In this document: piece by piece, positions 13,341 through 23,260 of the stretch
How the letters are laid out: each line of letters opens with the position of its first letter
Numbering within the stretch: the stretch's first letter is position 1
Source: Channa striata
Taxonomy: Eukaryota; Chordata; Actinopteri; Anabantiformes; Channidae
NCBI GenBank assembly: GCA_033026295.1
Contig: CM065189.1
Coordinates: forward strand, 8,246,703-8,310,702
Direction: 5' to 3'
DNA length: 64,000 nt
Position numbers and translations under genes: made by a program
The notes under the pieces: generated by a model
What the model was told of the DNA's origin: nothing
The model's database searches: none
What the model saw: the letters and a program-made list of their open reading frames with translations, nothing else

Positions 13341-14160
13341 CAAGAGGAGGAGGAGATTCAGTATGTGGTGTCAGTGTGGGAGGAAATCCTCCAATTAAGT
13401 TCAGCACATTTCCCTTCTGTTTTCTTTGCAGATCTGTGTGTTTGGTTTGAATTTGTTTGATGGGTTTATAATGTGACAAACAACGCGATACACAGCCAGA
13501 CTGATACACAGACATTGTTGTTGTGCCCTGCTGATTTTTACAGCTTTCAATACTTCCTGCCAGCTCGCAGTTCACAACCCCTCTATGACTGCGCGTCCAT
13601 ACCTTTTGCATAAAGTCATTCTTTACCTCCCACACTGGAAGGCGTGAGCTGATTAACTGGCACGACAGTAGCGAGAAAAGAAATACATCTTTGCCTTGTT
13701 CGAGGGTGAACAACAAATGATCTTTGGGGCTTTTGTGTGAGTGCAGATCCAGTGAAAACAGCTATCAGCATCTCTTAATAATCACTTCAGCTACTCAACA
13801 ACAACAACTCTCTTTGTTAATAGTTATGACTGGCTAACTGCCAGAACATAATGCACAGCGTAGTGTTGGTATAGTCTATAGTAGGAGTTGTACGTCTTTA
13901 TGGAAGGAAACCTTTAACTTAACAATGGCTGTTGTAGAGTCAAAATGCAGTTGGACACTCCCCCGCTCCAAAGTACTGCAAACATCCACAACCACCCACT
14001 TCTCCAAAGTCCGTGCTGACAGCAAAATGGATGGAAAGAGAAACCATTTTAAAACAAATAAAACGAAAAAGACATTTTTTCCCAGTAACTTGCAAGCACA
14101 CGAGTAGAAGAGAGAGAAACCTGAGTAAAAATAGGTGAAACCCAGTAATTGAGAAAGTGA

Positions 14161-14202
<42 letters not shown>

Positions 14203-15836
14203 ATGCGCTGAACAACATTCCATTCATTCCTAAAGCTACAAGCTGACCAGACTGGGCAGCAGTACCAGAGCACCAGTTACAGCCAGGCACACACACGGAC
14301 CAACACAACACACACACACACACACACAAGCATGTTTGTCAAAGTTGTGCTCTCAGAGCTAAGCTGGCTGATGTGAAAAAGCAGTTGTAGTCATGGTTTG
14401 TAGTACACGGACGAGTGAATGAGGAAGTTACAGAAGTTACAGACAAAAGAACGGGGTCAAATACTTGACAACAAGAATAAGGACAATTTTACAGTTTTTA
14501 AAACCTTGAAGCTTTAAACTACTTTTCTATCATTGTTCCAAACAGGGAAACTTGATAAACAAATCAAATCCCATTGATTACGAGTAACGATTATTCATTT
14601 AATCCACCTAAGCAGCTTTGGTTGACATTTGGGAGTTTGACTAGAGAGGCCTTAACATTGGGTCAGCAGGACATTTGGTGCAGAAATTCAGGGTCATCTC
14701 ACTGTGAATTATAATATATAAATATATATAAATATATGTGTGATCATCTGACTTTTCTTCTATTGCAACCATGAAGCACTGTCATGATTTTATCATGTGT
14801 TGTTGGCCTTCAGCCTGAAACACAAGCTGCTAGGATATCTGTAGACTGCTGCCTTGTTCTCATATAATCTGTATTATTTTAAAGATCAGCTGTGGCCAAA
14901 TCACTTCCTCCTTCAGTTGTTTGTTCTTTTAAAACGCAGTTCACTCTATAAAGAGCAGCGAGCTGAGATTTAAAAAGCTATGATTTATGAACAGGACACT
15001 CCATGGACACTGGTCTTTTATTTCTGCTGGGAAACATTTTAGGAGCACTATTGTGTATTTCGAAGCACATTCCGACACACAAATCACATGGAGTAAGGTA
15101 CCTACAGCGGAACTCTAGCAGTTTCAGATCCTGTAAAAGCTTACTCTACATTTGCAGCACCCGTGTAAAAGTTTTCACGTTATAAAATTAAATTAAAAAT
15201 TGGAATTTAGGAGAATGAATTTTGTAAATGACCATTATTTCAATAATGCTATATCACATTTTAACATTATTACCACAAGGTGTGAAAGAATCATTGAGTC
15301 CATAGTTGCCAGTTTTTCATACAATGGCTGTCCTGCTAGATTTACTCAACTGAAGCCAACTAACATTAATTCCCTGTTGTCCCAATTACAAGATAAACCT
15401 CCTAGCTGTTGTCATGTAACATGTTTCTAGCATGCCAATGTCTGTACTATATCGTTTGATTTAGAAAGAAGAGTAAACCATCAAAGTGGTGAATATTTCG
15501 GCAGATAAAAATTCAAATCCATGGCCTCACAGCTTTTAGACTAGTAACTCTATCCACTAGCTCCTCCTGAGAAACCACTGGTAGATACTGTTTGCCACTC
15601 TAATAACCCAGTTAAACTTTCAATAAGTATATGATTGCTTTGAGATTATTATTGTCAAAGTTATGAATCTGGTCCTCTTGGACTCAGGGCTGTGAACCGT
15701 GGAGCAGCTCCTCCTGGCTACAGCGGCAACAGTACAGAAACTGTATAACAAGTTTTTTTGCCAGTATTATTAAGTAGACAACTACGTAGCTGTTGACAGT
15801 TATTTGCAGGATAACCACATCATTATATTTGACATT
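13341..15836. other. Intergenic with TG and CA microsatellites
   Basis: Contains (GT)n at 14163-14201 and (CA)n near 14306-14329. I see no coding segment or RNA gene in the remaining AT-rich sequence. Confidence 0.5.
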
Positions 15837-16187
15837 TCATGGGTTTATAGACAAAGTAGGTCTGGAGGACATGTTCATGTACTTGTGGCCAAATGGCCAC
15901 AGGCTATATGCGCTTTGTACTGACACAAGCAGAAGAACCTTTGGTCCGAGGTGAATCAACTGTTGAATTTCTTTTCTGAAGACACTGGCTGAAATCTGAA
16001 AGGTGCTCTCACTCTCCTTCTCTCTCTCAGTCAAGGGATCATGCTCCTCTGAAGTGCGATGCATTATAAGTATGTAAAAAGAAGCACCAGCAAGAGTTAT
16101 TTGAGCCAATGTTTCGCCCAGGGCCAGCAGGGAGAGCTCGTTGCTGAACTCAGAACAACAACAAGTGAACCAAAGCCTTTCCTCCAT
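15837..16187 (-). CDS. Unrecognised 116-codon ORF, possible exon or chance ORF
   Basis: An open frame begins with ATG at 16187 on the minus strand. The bases just upstream on that strand read CTTTCTCTTTCCTTTGTAG, a polypyrimidine tract ending in AG that resembles a splice acceptor, so the frame could be an internal or last exon. The predicted protein is not repeat-derived: a Cys-rich start, a hydrophobic segment of about 20 residues including LALGETLAQITLAGASFYIL (about residues 21-40), a charged stretch with TEREKESE, and a second hydrophobic segment KVLLLVSVQSAY. A second acceptor-like site (GTTCAG) lies inside, before NELSLLALGET. I do not recognise a family. At this length a chance ORF is possible, and no neighbouring exon is visible. 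Confidence that it is coding is low. Confidence 0.2.
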   Translation of the reverse strand: MEERLWFTCCCSEFSNELSLLALGETLAQITLAGASFYILIMHRTSEEHDPLTEREKESESTFQISASVFRKEIQQLIHLGPKVLLLVSVQSAYSLWPFGHKYMNMSSRPTLSINP

Positions 16188-16800
16188 CTACAAAGGAAAG
16201 AGAAAGCCAAGATGTTCCAAGAAAATCCTCATGGCTTCAGGTCTGGCAGATGGGGAATGATGAAATAGTCAGAAATGGTTTAGTTATAATTTACTTCCCT
16301 TACTGTTATTCCGTCCATACCATTGTCACGTCATGATTAAAATGGACCTGGGTCATACATGACTCTGGTCAGTCTGTCCTCTGTTTACTCGATTTGACAC
16401 AGCAAATGAGAAAGCGTACGTGTATATGAATATGAATAGTGAACTTCTCTTAGTCTTTCATACATTAAAATAACTCTCTGCCTCTAGCTGAAAGACTGAA
16501 GGACTGATTTCAAATAAGGATAAATCCAGTTGTGCATACTGTGGAGGTTTGTAGCACGGGTTGACCTGCTTCCCACAACTCCTCCAGATGATATTTTTTT
16601 AATTAAAAAAAGTCCCTCAGATCAAATCACCTGGACAACTTATTCAAGAAACATAAAGTTATTTTACCATAACTAGAAACTGCATAATTCCATTTGTGTC
16701 CATGTTGTGTACTTCCTACTACTACTAAGACCAAATAAAAGTTTTGAATTACTTGAATTTATGCTTTTATGGGAACTTTAACATCTCATATACAAATACA

Positions 16801-18225
16801 GCCATGTGCAAAAGTTAGTGCCCCTCTTTTAATCTTATGTTTTGTGTGTGTGTCTGAGTGTGTTTGTGTAAAAACACATACAAAAATCATTTGATAATAG
16901 CGGGTATTAGTGTTAAGCCAATGCAACCTCAAAGGAACAACAACATCTAACATTTTTCACCGTGCCAGCATAAAAGTACCCAGTAAGAAAAACTGAGTAC
17001 CCCCTAATAATCAAGAGCTTGTAGATCCCCCATCAGCAGCAAAAACTTGAAACAATCATTTCCTGTATGACTTTATCTCTATCTTTGTCTCACATTGTTG
17101 TGGAGGAATTTTTATCCATTCGCTTCAGTTCATTGAGTTTTTGGGGGATTTGCTTATGCACAGCCCCCTAATGTCCCACCGCAGAATGTTATTGATCCAA
17201 AATCTTGTTTCTTTTATTTTTCAGCCGTTCTGATGTAGATTTACTGGCGTGCTTCAGATCATTGTCCTGTTGCATGACCCAATTTCAACTAAGCTTCAGC
17301 TGTTGGACAGATGGCTTCACATTTGCCACTAGAATATTCTGGTACAGAGAGGAGCTCGTGGTTGACTCAGTGACTGCAAGGTGCCCCGGTCCTGTGGCTG
17401 CATAAACAAGCCCAAATCATAACCCCTCCAGCAACATGCTTTGCAGTGGGTATGTGGAGGTGTTTCTGATGATGTCCTGTGTTTCATTTTCGAAAAACAT
17501 GGTGCTGGTCATTAAGGCCCTAACAAGTCCACTTTGGTCTCATCTGTCCACAAAACATTGTTCCAGACGTCTTGTGGTTTGTTCAGAAGCAGTTTTGTGA
17601 ACCTTTTTATACAGAAGAGGCTTTCTCTTGGCAACCTTTCCAAAAAAACTGCAGGCCTGATCTGTCATCTTGCTATCATAGACACAGGCTGTCATAAGGT
17701 CTACCATGCTCAGTGAGGCCTGGAGGGTCTGAGATCTAAGTTTGGTTTTATTTTTTGGAGCATTGCACAATCTGACCTTAGGGTGAATGTGCTGAGACAT
17801 CCACTCCTGGGAAGATTGGCAGCTGTCTTAAATGCTTTCCACTTGTGAATAATCTTTCCCAATGTAGAACATTGAACTCTTAACAACTTATTTGGAAATC
17901 ATTTTATGACCCTTTCCAAATTGATGTGCAACAACAGCTGCTTCTCTAAGACATTTTCCAAAACTGCCAGAACTTCAGCTTTTTTAGACCTACAACTCTT
18001 CAGTCCTCTGGAAGAAGTAAGGAGGTGCGCTGTCTTGCCCACATTTTTTTAGCTTTATTTTTGTTAAATGAATTATGCATGGTTAAAAAAATCTATATGT
18101 TGTTGTTTGTCTGAAGTTGTATTTGTCTAACACTAAGACCCACTACAATCAGAAGATTTTTATTATGTTTTTATACAAAAAAAACATCAAATGAAAGAGG
18201 GGGATTTAACATACATAACAATATG
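16801..18225 (-). mobile_element. Tc1-like transposon relic with inverted repeats
   Basis: The two ends are diverged inverted repeats of about 130 bp. The left end at about 16818-16950, with CCCCTCTTTTAAT and later GGGTATTAGTGTTAAGCCAAT, matches the reverse complement of about 18090-18205. Between them the minus strand keeps a broken Tc1/IS630-type transposase. LPRSGR is readable near 17805-17822, in the paired-like DNA-binding region. PKVRLCNAPKN, SQTLQASLSMVDL and FFGKVAKRKPLLYKKV follow at about 17585-17790. Near 17290-17460 there are blocks resembling the later transposase. Stops and frameshifts are frequent, so it is inactive. It lies about 4 kb upstream of the maml3 CpG island. Confidence 0.85.
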
Positions 18226-20936
18226 TTTGACAGAGCAATTTGTGATATTTTAAATGTTCCACAAACGAGACATTTACTCTACCTTAAACTTTTCAGATGG
18301 TGACACTTAAAAAAACATTTGAGACCTAGAGAAATGTAATATGTATCATAAAAATTAAAAAAACATAGAAAAGAACACAAGGGTCTTTTTTTGTGCTTCC
18401 ATAATCATTTTGACCCCCACACAGTTTACTTTTCTGACACCATTCTCCAATCTTCATCACTTTTTTATTGGTGAGCAGCTACACCGCAAACATGATCATC
18501 AAATGTGATTCATCAAAAATTGCCAAAGATATTAGAGACTTTCGTCCCCGAAATTTGACACAATCAGCCATCATGGCCAGTGCCCCAAAATGACAAAACT
18601 GATAACCTGACAAAGCCCTCTGGTGGCTATAGAAATTACTGTTTGATGCTATTCTGTCAGGAGAAAAGGGGGGAATCAGGTGACTTTAAAAGCAACAACA
18701 TGTTGGACTAACAGAGGGTACTGCTGTTTGTTTGCTGTTGCCTAGAAACAGCAAAACACTGCGGTTGATCCTTCACCACATGGTTTTTATGGTAACCGTG
18801 AAGGCCCTCTAACCCTCAATTTTAACCCAAACTATGATTTTTCTCTAAACTCAACCAAGTCTTGTTTTTCAAATTTGACCAAAACTTCACCATAATATTG
18901 CTACATCAGAAAATGAAGGACTTGTTGAAAACAAATGGTTGGGAATTACTACATTGATCTGACATAAATATACATAACAAAATAATTCTCTGGCTTGAAA
19001 ACACAGATGTAAGCATGTATTCAAATGCAGACACTGCAATATGTAAATAACCCAACTCATCAAGTGTGACAAACTGGCTGCAGATGTTTCAAAACACACG
19101 AAACACAGAGTAATATATACTGTACTCAGTGTGTGTGGAGTAATCCTGATCACTGGTGTTTGTTAATAACCTTTTAAAGCTGAAAGAGGGAAACAGAAAT
19201 AAACAAGACCCAATGGAGTGGAAGCAGAAACACATGCAGTCCATTTTAATTGCCATGCAGATTGTGTGTGCGTGTGTCAGTGGGATGGTTAGAAAGAGAC
19301 AAGGGAGCACATATGGCTTGAACAGTCGGGGATGGAACTCAGAACTCCCACATGACATGGCAGATAAAAATAAAAGAGAGAGAGACACACACACACAAAC
19401 ACACACAGAGAGAGGGAGAGAGAGAGAGGGAATTAAGTACACATGTTTCAGGAAGATTCACAATTTTATCAGTTTGAGCAAAGGAATTTAGGCCTGCGAT
19501 CACAGTGTTGTGCATGGTTATTGGTTATCACTATTTATTATACAAGTGCCGGTGATCCAGAGTATTACAAGCTGCTATCACCAGCCACATGTTCACAGCT
19601 CTGAAGGTCACGTTTCATGTGAAACTCTTATTCAAATGTTAAATTCTGAAAGTTAACGGAAAGATGCAAAACATGTCAACATCATTCAAAAAGATAACTC
19701 TACAGGTGCTCTCCTTTAAAGGATACACTTCTCTTATTACCTTGTCAGTATTCTTGCCCATCCCGGGTAAAAGGATATTTTACCAGCTGTTAACGTGCAC
19801 AGTTGTTCTGGACTCCGTCCTGTTAGGGTCATTATATGGAACTGAAACCTATCGCTAAACCATTTGTCAGTCATGCTTAACAGAAAAATCATTAAAATGT
19901 CCTAAAGTATAAATGAACTCAGAACTATTGTCTTAAAATTTTTTTGATTAAATGTTTCAAAATAAATGTCTATTCTTCCTCTCTGCAACAAATTGTATTG
20001 GAGTTGCACCTGTTGCCTCACTGCCTCTGCTTCTTTTTTGTCCTTACACAACGTGTAATTATATCAGCATTTTAAACAATCATTATCTGTTCTCGGCTAT
20101 ATTTGAAGCTATAATTAACTGAAAAGGTACACAAGTAGCTTTTCCACCAGAGTCTGGTCATTTTAAACTATCTGTAGACTTATTTGTAATAACTAATGTA
20201 GGATTTTCCTTATTATTTGAATGTTAAGGCATGAAGTCTTCGGACAAAAATATTTTCTTTAGGTTTCCTATGACAACACAAATGTAAAACTTTGGCAAGT
20301 GTTTAGCCAATAATTTGGATTTTTAGGAAACATAGGAAAATTGAGATATAAACTGCAGCCCTCAACTGCATTTAGACTGCATAATGTATGTTATACACTA
20401 TTATAAACTGTACAGTCAGCAGATGATGTGTGCTGTTATGAAATGATGTGCTAGGCCCCAAACAATCATGACATGAGCAAGTTAACCTATAGCTTACATC
20501 ATCAAGGATTAATAAATTATCCTTAAAATATGAAATATAATTTGAATCAGTTCCTGCTAAAACTGTTCAAGCAGTGATTGATCAGCCAGAGAAAAAATTC
20601 ATACTACACTACGCAGCCACAGGCCAAATAAATAAACCCTACATAAAATAAATCCCTTTAATTTAAGGGTGGCAGGTACAAGCTTTATACCTTTTACACT
20701 CAACCCTTCTTGAGGCATTTAATTTTTAAGTTTATTGTCAATGTCACATATTACACTGATATGTAATGAGTGCAAGTACATGAAAATGCAGTTTAGGACA
20801 CTTCTTATTAAATCCATGATTAGTAGTATTGTAGTATATTTATAGTATTGTAAATTGTTAAAAAACAGTAATAATCGTAATTATCGTAATTAGCTTAACT
20901 GTTAATATAATGTACATATACATTGAATCACACTGA
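18226..20936. other. Intergenic with a CTCF-like site and a GA/CA tract
   Basis: Mostly AT-rich. It carries a CTCF-like motif at 18615-18627 and a GA/CA-rich tract at about 19376-19430. Short open frames here are low-complexity or featureless. Confidence 0.5.
18615..18627 (-). promoter_or_regulatory. Candidate CTCF binding site
   Basis: The minus strand reads GCCACCAGAGGGC, which matches the conserved vertebrate CTCF core CCASYAGRKGGC at every position. It lies about 3.2 kb upstream of the CpG island edge, a plausible place for a domain boundary. Occupancy cannot be inferred from sequence. Confidence 0.4.
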
Positions 20937-20986
20937 TTAACCACAACATTAACACCACCTGGTGGTGGTGTTAATGTTGTGGTTAA
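20937..20986. repeat. Perfect 23-bp inverted repeat with 4-nt loop
   Basis: The arms 20937-20959 and 20964-20986 are exact reverse complements around TGGT. The arm sequence CCACAACATTAACACCACC resembles the ends of palindromic nonautonomous fish transposons (ATAACATTAAAACCACC-type), and about 85 bases downstream GGTATTAATGTTATGGGTC at 21062-21080 looks like a further, diverged copy of the same end. The structure is probably a collapsed foldback transposon. Confidence 0.75.
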
Positions 20987-21077
20987 TGTGGTAAACAGGG
21001 GTCCACCGGACCAGGGCAGCTCACTGTCACAGTCAGGCTGCCCACGGTGACATCACCATCTGGTATTAATGTTATGG

Positions 21078-21107
21078 GTCAAAGTACTATCAGTCAAAGT
21101 ACTATCA
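21078..21107. repeat. Tandem duplication of a 15-bp unit
   Basis: GTCAAAGTACTATCA occurs twice in a row at the right edge of the palindromic repeat region. It may be a small replication slippage or a trace of insertion. Confidence 0.8.
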
Positions 21108-21819
21108 GACTATGTTTAATGTTATTATATATATGTTTTGAAGAAATACTATGTTGGTAATTTGTGATGAAAACATTTTTTAGACTTGTGATCAAACCCA
21201 ACTAACATTAAAAAATGGGATTTTAAGGTAAATAAGGCAGAGATCGACCATCAATGATTTTCAATATGCCCCCCAAGAATTTTATATAGGCCTACATGTC
21301 ATTGTAGTAGCAAAATTGCTAAATAATTTTTGGGAATATTCCCGTTTTCTGTGGTAACACTGTTGTTATTAACTTCATGTGTGTGCACTGTTGTGGCTGA
21401 GTGGTGCAGATAGCCAATAAAACGGTGTAACCTACTGTATGTAGCCTATAGGTGGTGCAACAGAATGTTTTTGTTTTTATAGTCACTATAAATCCTTTAG
21501 TCTATCATCAGATCATCTACATGTGCCGAATCTTGTCCTGTCGGTTATTAATATAAATGGTCATCCCTGTCCCGTCTCTGGCCCAACCTTTGTTTTATTT
21601 GTGTTAGCATTCACTGTATAATATTTGTCATTGTAACCTACGTGTTGCTGGTCTGTTGGTTTTCTTTTGTTGCTTGTGTGAGTTGCATAATTGGCCTCTG
21701 TAGCTGTCCATGCATTTTTTTAAATAAATAGATTGCAAAAGCAACATCTAAATAGAAACCAAATTTTAAGTTTCATTTATTTCAAGTCAAACCCTTGTTG
21801 GAAATGTGGCAACGAATGA
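21108..21819. other. AT-rich DNA upstream of the CpG island
   Basis: About 700 bp of AT-rich sequence with no recognisable feature; the composition switches to CpG-rich at its right edge. Confidence 0.5.
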
Positions 21820-22276
21820 ATGAGGACGTTGGCTAATTGGCCGACTCGCCGGCGAACTAGTTGACCGAGCGCCAACAGATTTTTGCCGCGGGTAAGTCGA
21901 CTCGGTGTAAAGACGGTTTAACCTTTGCGCGCAGCACGGGAGAGCCGGTCCGGACCAGGCCGGTCCTCTCCGGAACAAACCTCCGTTCCGCGTTTTCCGG
22001 GCGGCCATCAGCGGGCTCCTCACAGCCTCTAGCTGGTTTTTACTCAACTCCTGTCCTGATATCACTCCGCTGGCATGGTGGAGGAGCGGACCTGATTATT
22101 GTGATGGTGGCAGGCGGCAGCCACTGACTACACACTTCCGCCACAGCCTCCCATATCCGCGTTTTGCGCTGTCTGGGCCACTCGAGTCGCCACATAACCG
22201 GACTACCGAGGGCGCTGGTGCTCTTTTCCCCAACTCAACAACATCTTCACCGGGATTTCTTTCAAACCAAAACCAT

Positions 22277-22357
22277 ATGAGATGCAAGTTTACTGGGAAA
22301 CTCCGGAGCCCCGTCGGTTCAGGCAGCAAAACTTTTTCTCAAAGGACAACAGCGTAA
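22277..22357 (+). other. uORF of 26 codons in the presumed 5'UTR
   Basis: An ATG at 22277 opens a 26-codon frame that ends at TAA 22355-22357, about 480 bases before the main ATG. It overlaps in another frame a longer uORF that begins five bases later. It matters only if transcription starts upstream of 22277, which the sequence alone does not show. Confidence 0.35.
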
Positions 22358-22455
22358 AACGGCGAGTGGACCGTCGCCGCTGCTGCTGCCGCCGCCGCCG
22401 CTGCTGCTCCTCCGCGGGACGCTTCGTTTGCGTATGTCCGCCGAGTGCCTGCTAA
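22282..22455 (+). other. uORF of 57 codons, Arg/Cys-rich, in the presumed 5'UTR
   Basis: An ATG at 22282 (context GAGATGC, purine at -3) opens a 57-codon frame ending at TAA 22453. Its middle part reads through the CGC/TGC triplet repeat and so encodes a run of arginines and cysteines. It ends about 385 bases before the maml3 start, which allows re-initiation. A peptide product is unlikely, but the frame could reduce translation of the main ORF. Confidence 0.35.
22375..22408. repeat. (CGC/TGC)n trinucleotide tract in the 5'UTR region
   Basis: A compound run of CGC and TGC triplets of about 34 bp lies inside the CpG island. Such GC-rich triplets can form stable hairpins in a 5'UTR and vary in length between individuals. 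Confidence 0.8.
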
Positions 22456-22581
22456 CGCTTGACGGTGCTTTTCTCCGGCCGAGTTGTTGTTGTTGTTAGC
22501 GGCGTGGCAGCGGCTCTCTGTTGAATTCACTTCGGGGCTCGCTCGGCTGGTGTCTGTCTGTGTTTGGGAACAGCACCGAGC

Positions 22582-22615
22582 GAAGAAGAAGAAGAAGAAG
22601 AAGGAGAAGAAGAAA
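22582..22615. repeat. (GAA)n trinucleotide tract in the 5'UTR region
   Basis: About 34 bp of nearly pure GAA/GAG purine triplets lie within the CpG island, 225 bases before the maml3 ATG. The tract directly follows, and slightly overlaps, the 27-bp segment at 22562-22588 that recurs at 26078-26104. Confidence 0.8.
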
Positions 22616-22639
22616 CGCTCACTCGCGAGCCCCCAACAT

Positions 22640-22666
22640 ATGACTGCCGGGCTCGCAGCTCTTTAA
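22640..22666 (+). other. uORF of 8 codons close to the maml3 start
   Basis: An ATG at 22640 in weak context (C at -3, A at +4) is followed by seven sense codons and TAA. It lies 174 bases upstream of the maml3 ATG, and I see no other ATG between them. Of the three uORFs it is the most likely to be in the transcript because it is nearest the coding start. Confidence 0.45.
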
Positions 22667-22839
22667 ACCTCCCCCGTTGTCGGCCGTACCTCCTGTCCGC
22701 TGCCCGGCTGCTTGGGACCCTTCACCGGGGGGACAGGGAGGAAGAGGACACTAGGTGGTGGAGGTGGCCGGAGGAGGAGGTGGTGGCGGCTGTGGCGGTG
22801 AAGAAAGTTCTTCCAAAATAGCAGCCACTCGGCTCAGAG

Positions 22840-23211
22840 ATGGGGGACTTCGCCTCCCCCGCTGCCGGACCCAACGGCAGTATCTGCATCAACAACAGCA
22901 TGAACCCGGCCGCCGGGAGCGTGGTGTCCGCCACGACGCCGGGCATGCCTAAGCACAGCACCGTGGTGGAGAGGCTGAGGCAGCGGATCGAGGGCTGCCG
23001 GAGACACCACGTAACCTGCGAGAGCAGGTACCAGCAAGCCCACGCCGAGCAGCTGGAGATCGAGCGCAGGGAGACGGTCAGCCTGTACCAGCGGAGTCTG
23101 GAGCAGCGAGCCAAGAAGTCCGCCGGCGGCAGCAGCAAGCAGCCGCAGAGCAAGCAGCCGGAGCCGGACTCTGCCTCGTCCACGGAACAGCGGAATAACA
23201 CGCTCATAGCG
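22840..23211 (+). CDS. maml3: Mastermind-like 3 (MAML3), first coding exon, partial gene
   Basis: This exon encodes the N-terminal 124 residues of a Mastermind-like transcriptional coactivator. In this family the N-terminal basic helix lies along the groove formed by the Notch intracellular domain ankyrin repeats and CSL/RBPJ in the nucleus, and the later exons carry the transactivation region that recruits p300. Seen here: a start MGDFASPAAGPNGSICINNS, a low-complexity linker, then the MamL-1 helix at about residues 37-95 with the motifs KHSTVVERLRQRIEGCRRHH and VSLYQRSLEQRAKKS, and a Lys/Gln/Ser-rich tail ending EQRNNTLIA. The start and the VERLRQRIEGCRRHH block resemble MAML3 more than MAML1 or MAML2. 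The start is the first ATG after an in-frame TAG at 22819, with G at -3 and G at +4. The exon ends in phase 0 at GCG|GTAAGG; reading beyond the donor gives unrelated sequence. Exon 2 is not in the window. The family call is very secure; assignment to paralogue 3 is by recalled similarity. Confidence 0.93.
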
Positions 23212-23217
23212 GTAAGG
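23212..23217 (+). other. maml3: Splice donor of maml3 exon 1
   Basis: The sequence GCG|GTAAGG is a good match to the vertebrate 5' splice site. It interrupts the reading frame at the point, shortly after the EQRNxTLI motif, where MAML exon 1 is expected to join exon 2. Read-through translation gives an unrelated proline/serine-rich tail that stops at 23403. Confidence 0.85.
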
Positions 23218-23260
23218 ACGAGCTCTCAATCACGGCCGAGGCTGCCCCGAGACACCCCTC

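Larger units (their letters stand above)
21820..23260 (+). promoter_or_regulatory. maml3: CpG island: maml3 promoter, 5'UTR and first exon
   Basis: From about 21820 the composition changes abruptly from AT-rich to GC-rich with frequent CpG, stays so through the first coding exon, and returns to intron-like sequence after about 23260. It is the only long CpG island in the window and sits exactly over the gene start. No TATA box is obvious, as expected of a dispersed CpG-island promoter. The transcription start cannot be placed from sequence alone, so the boundary between promoter and 5'UTR is unknown. Confidence 0.8.

Noticed and set aside
22834..23229. Long open frames on the minus strand over the maml3 exon (131 and 161 codons)
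   Set aside because: They are shadows of the GC-rich coding exon and CpG island; the + frame carries the conserved MAML helix.
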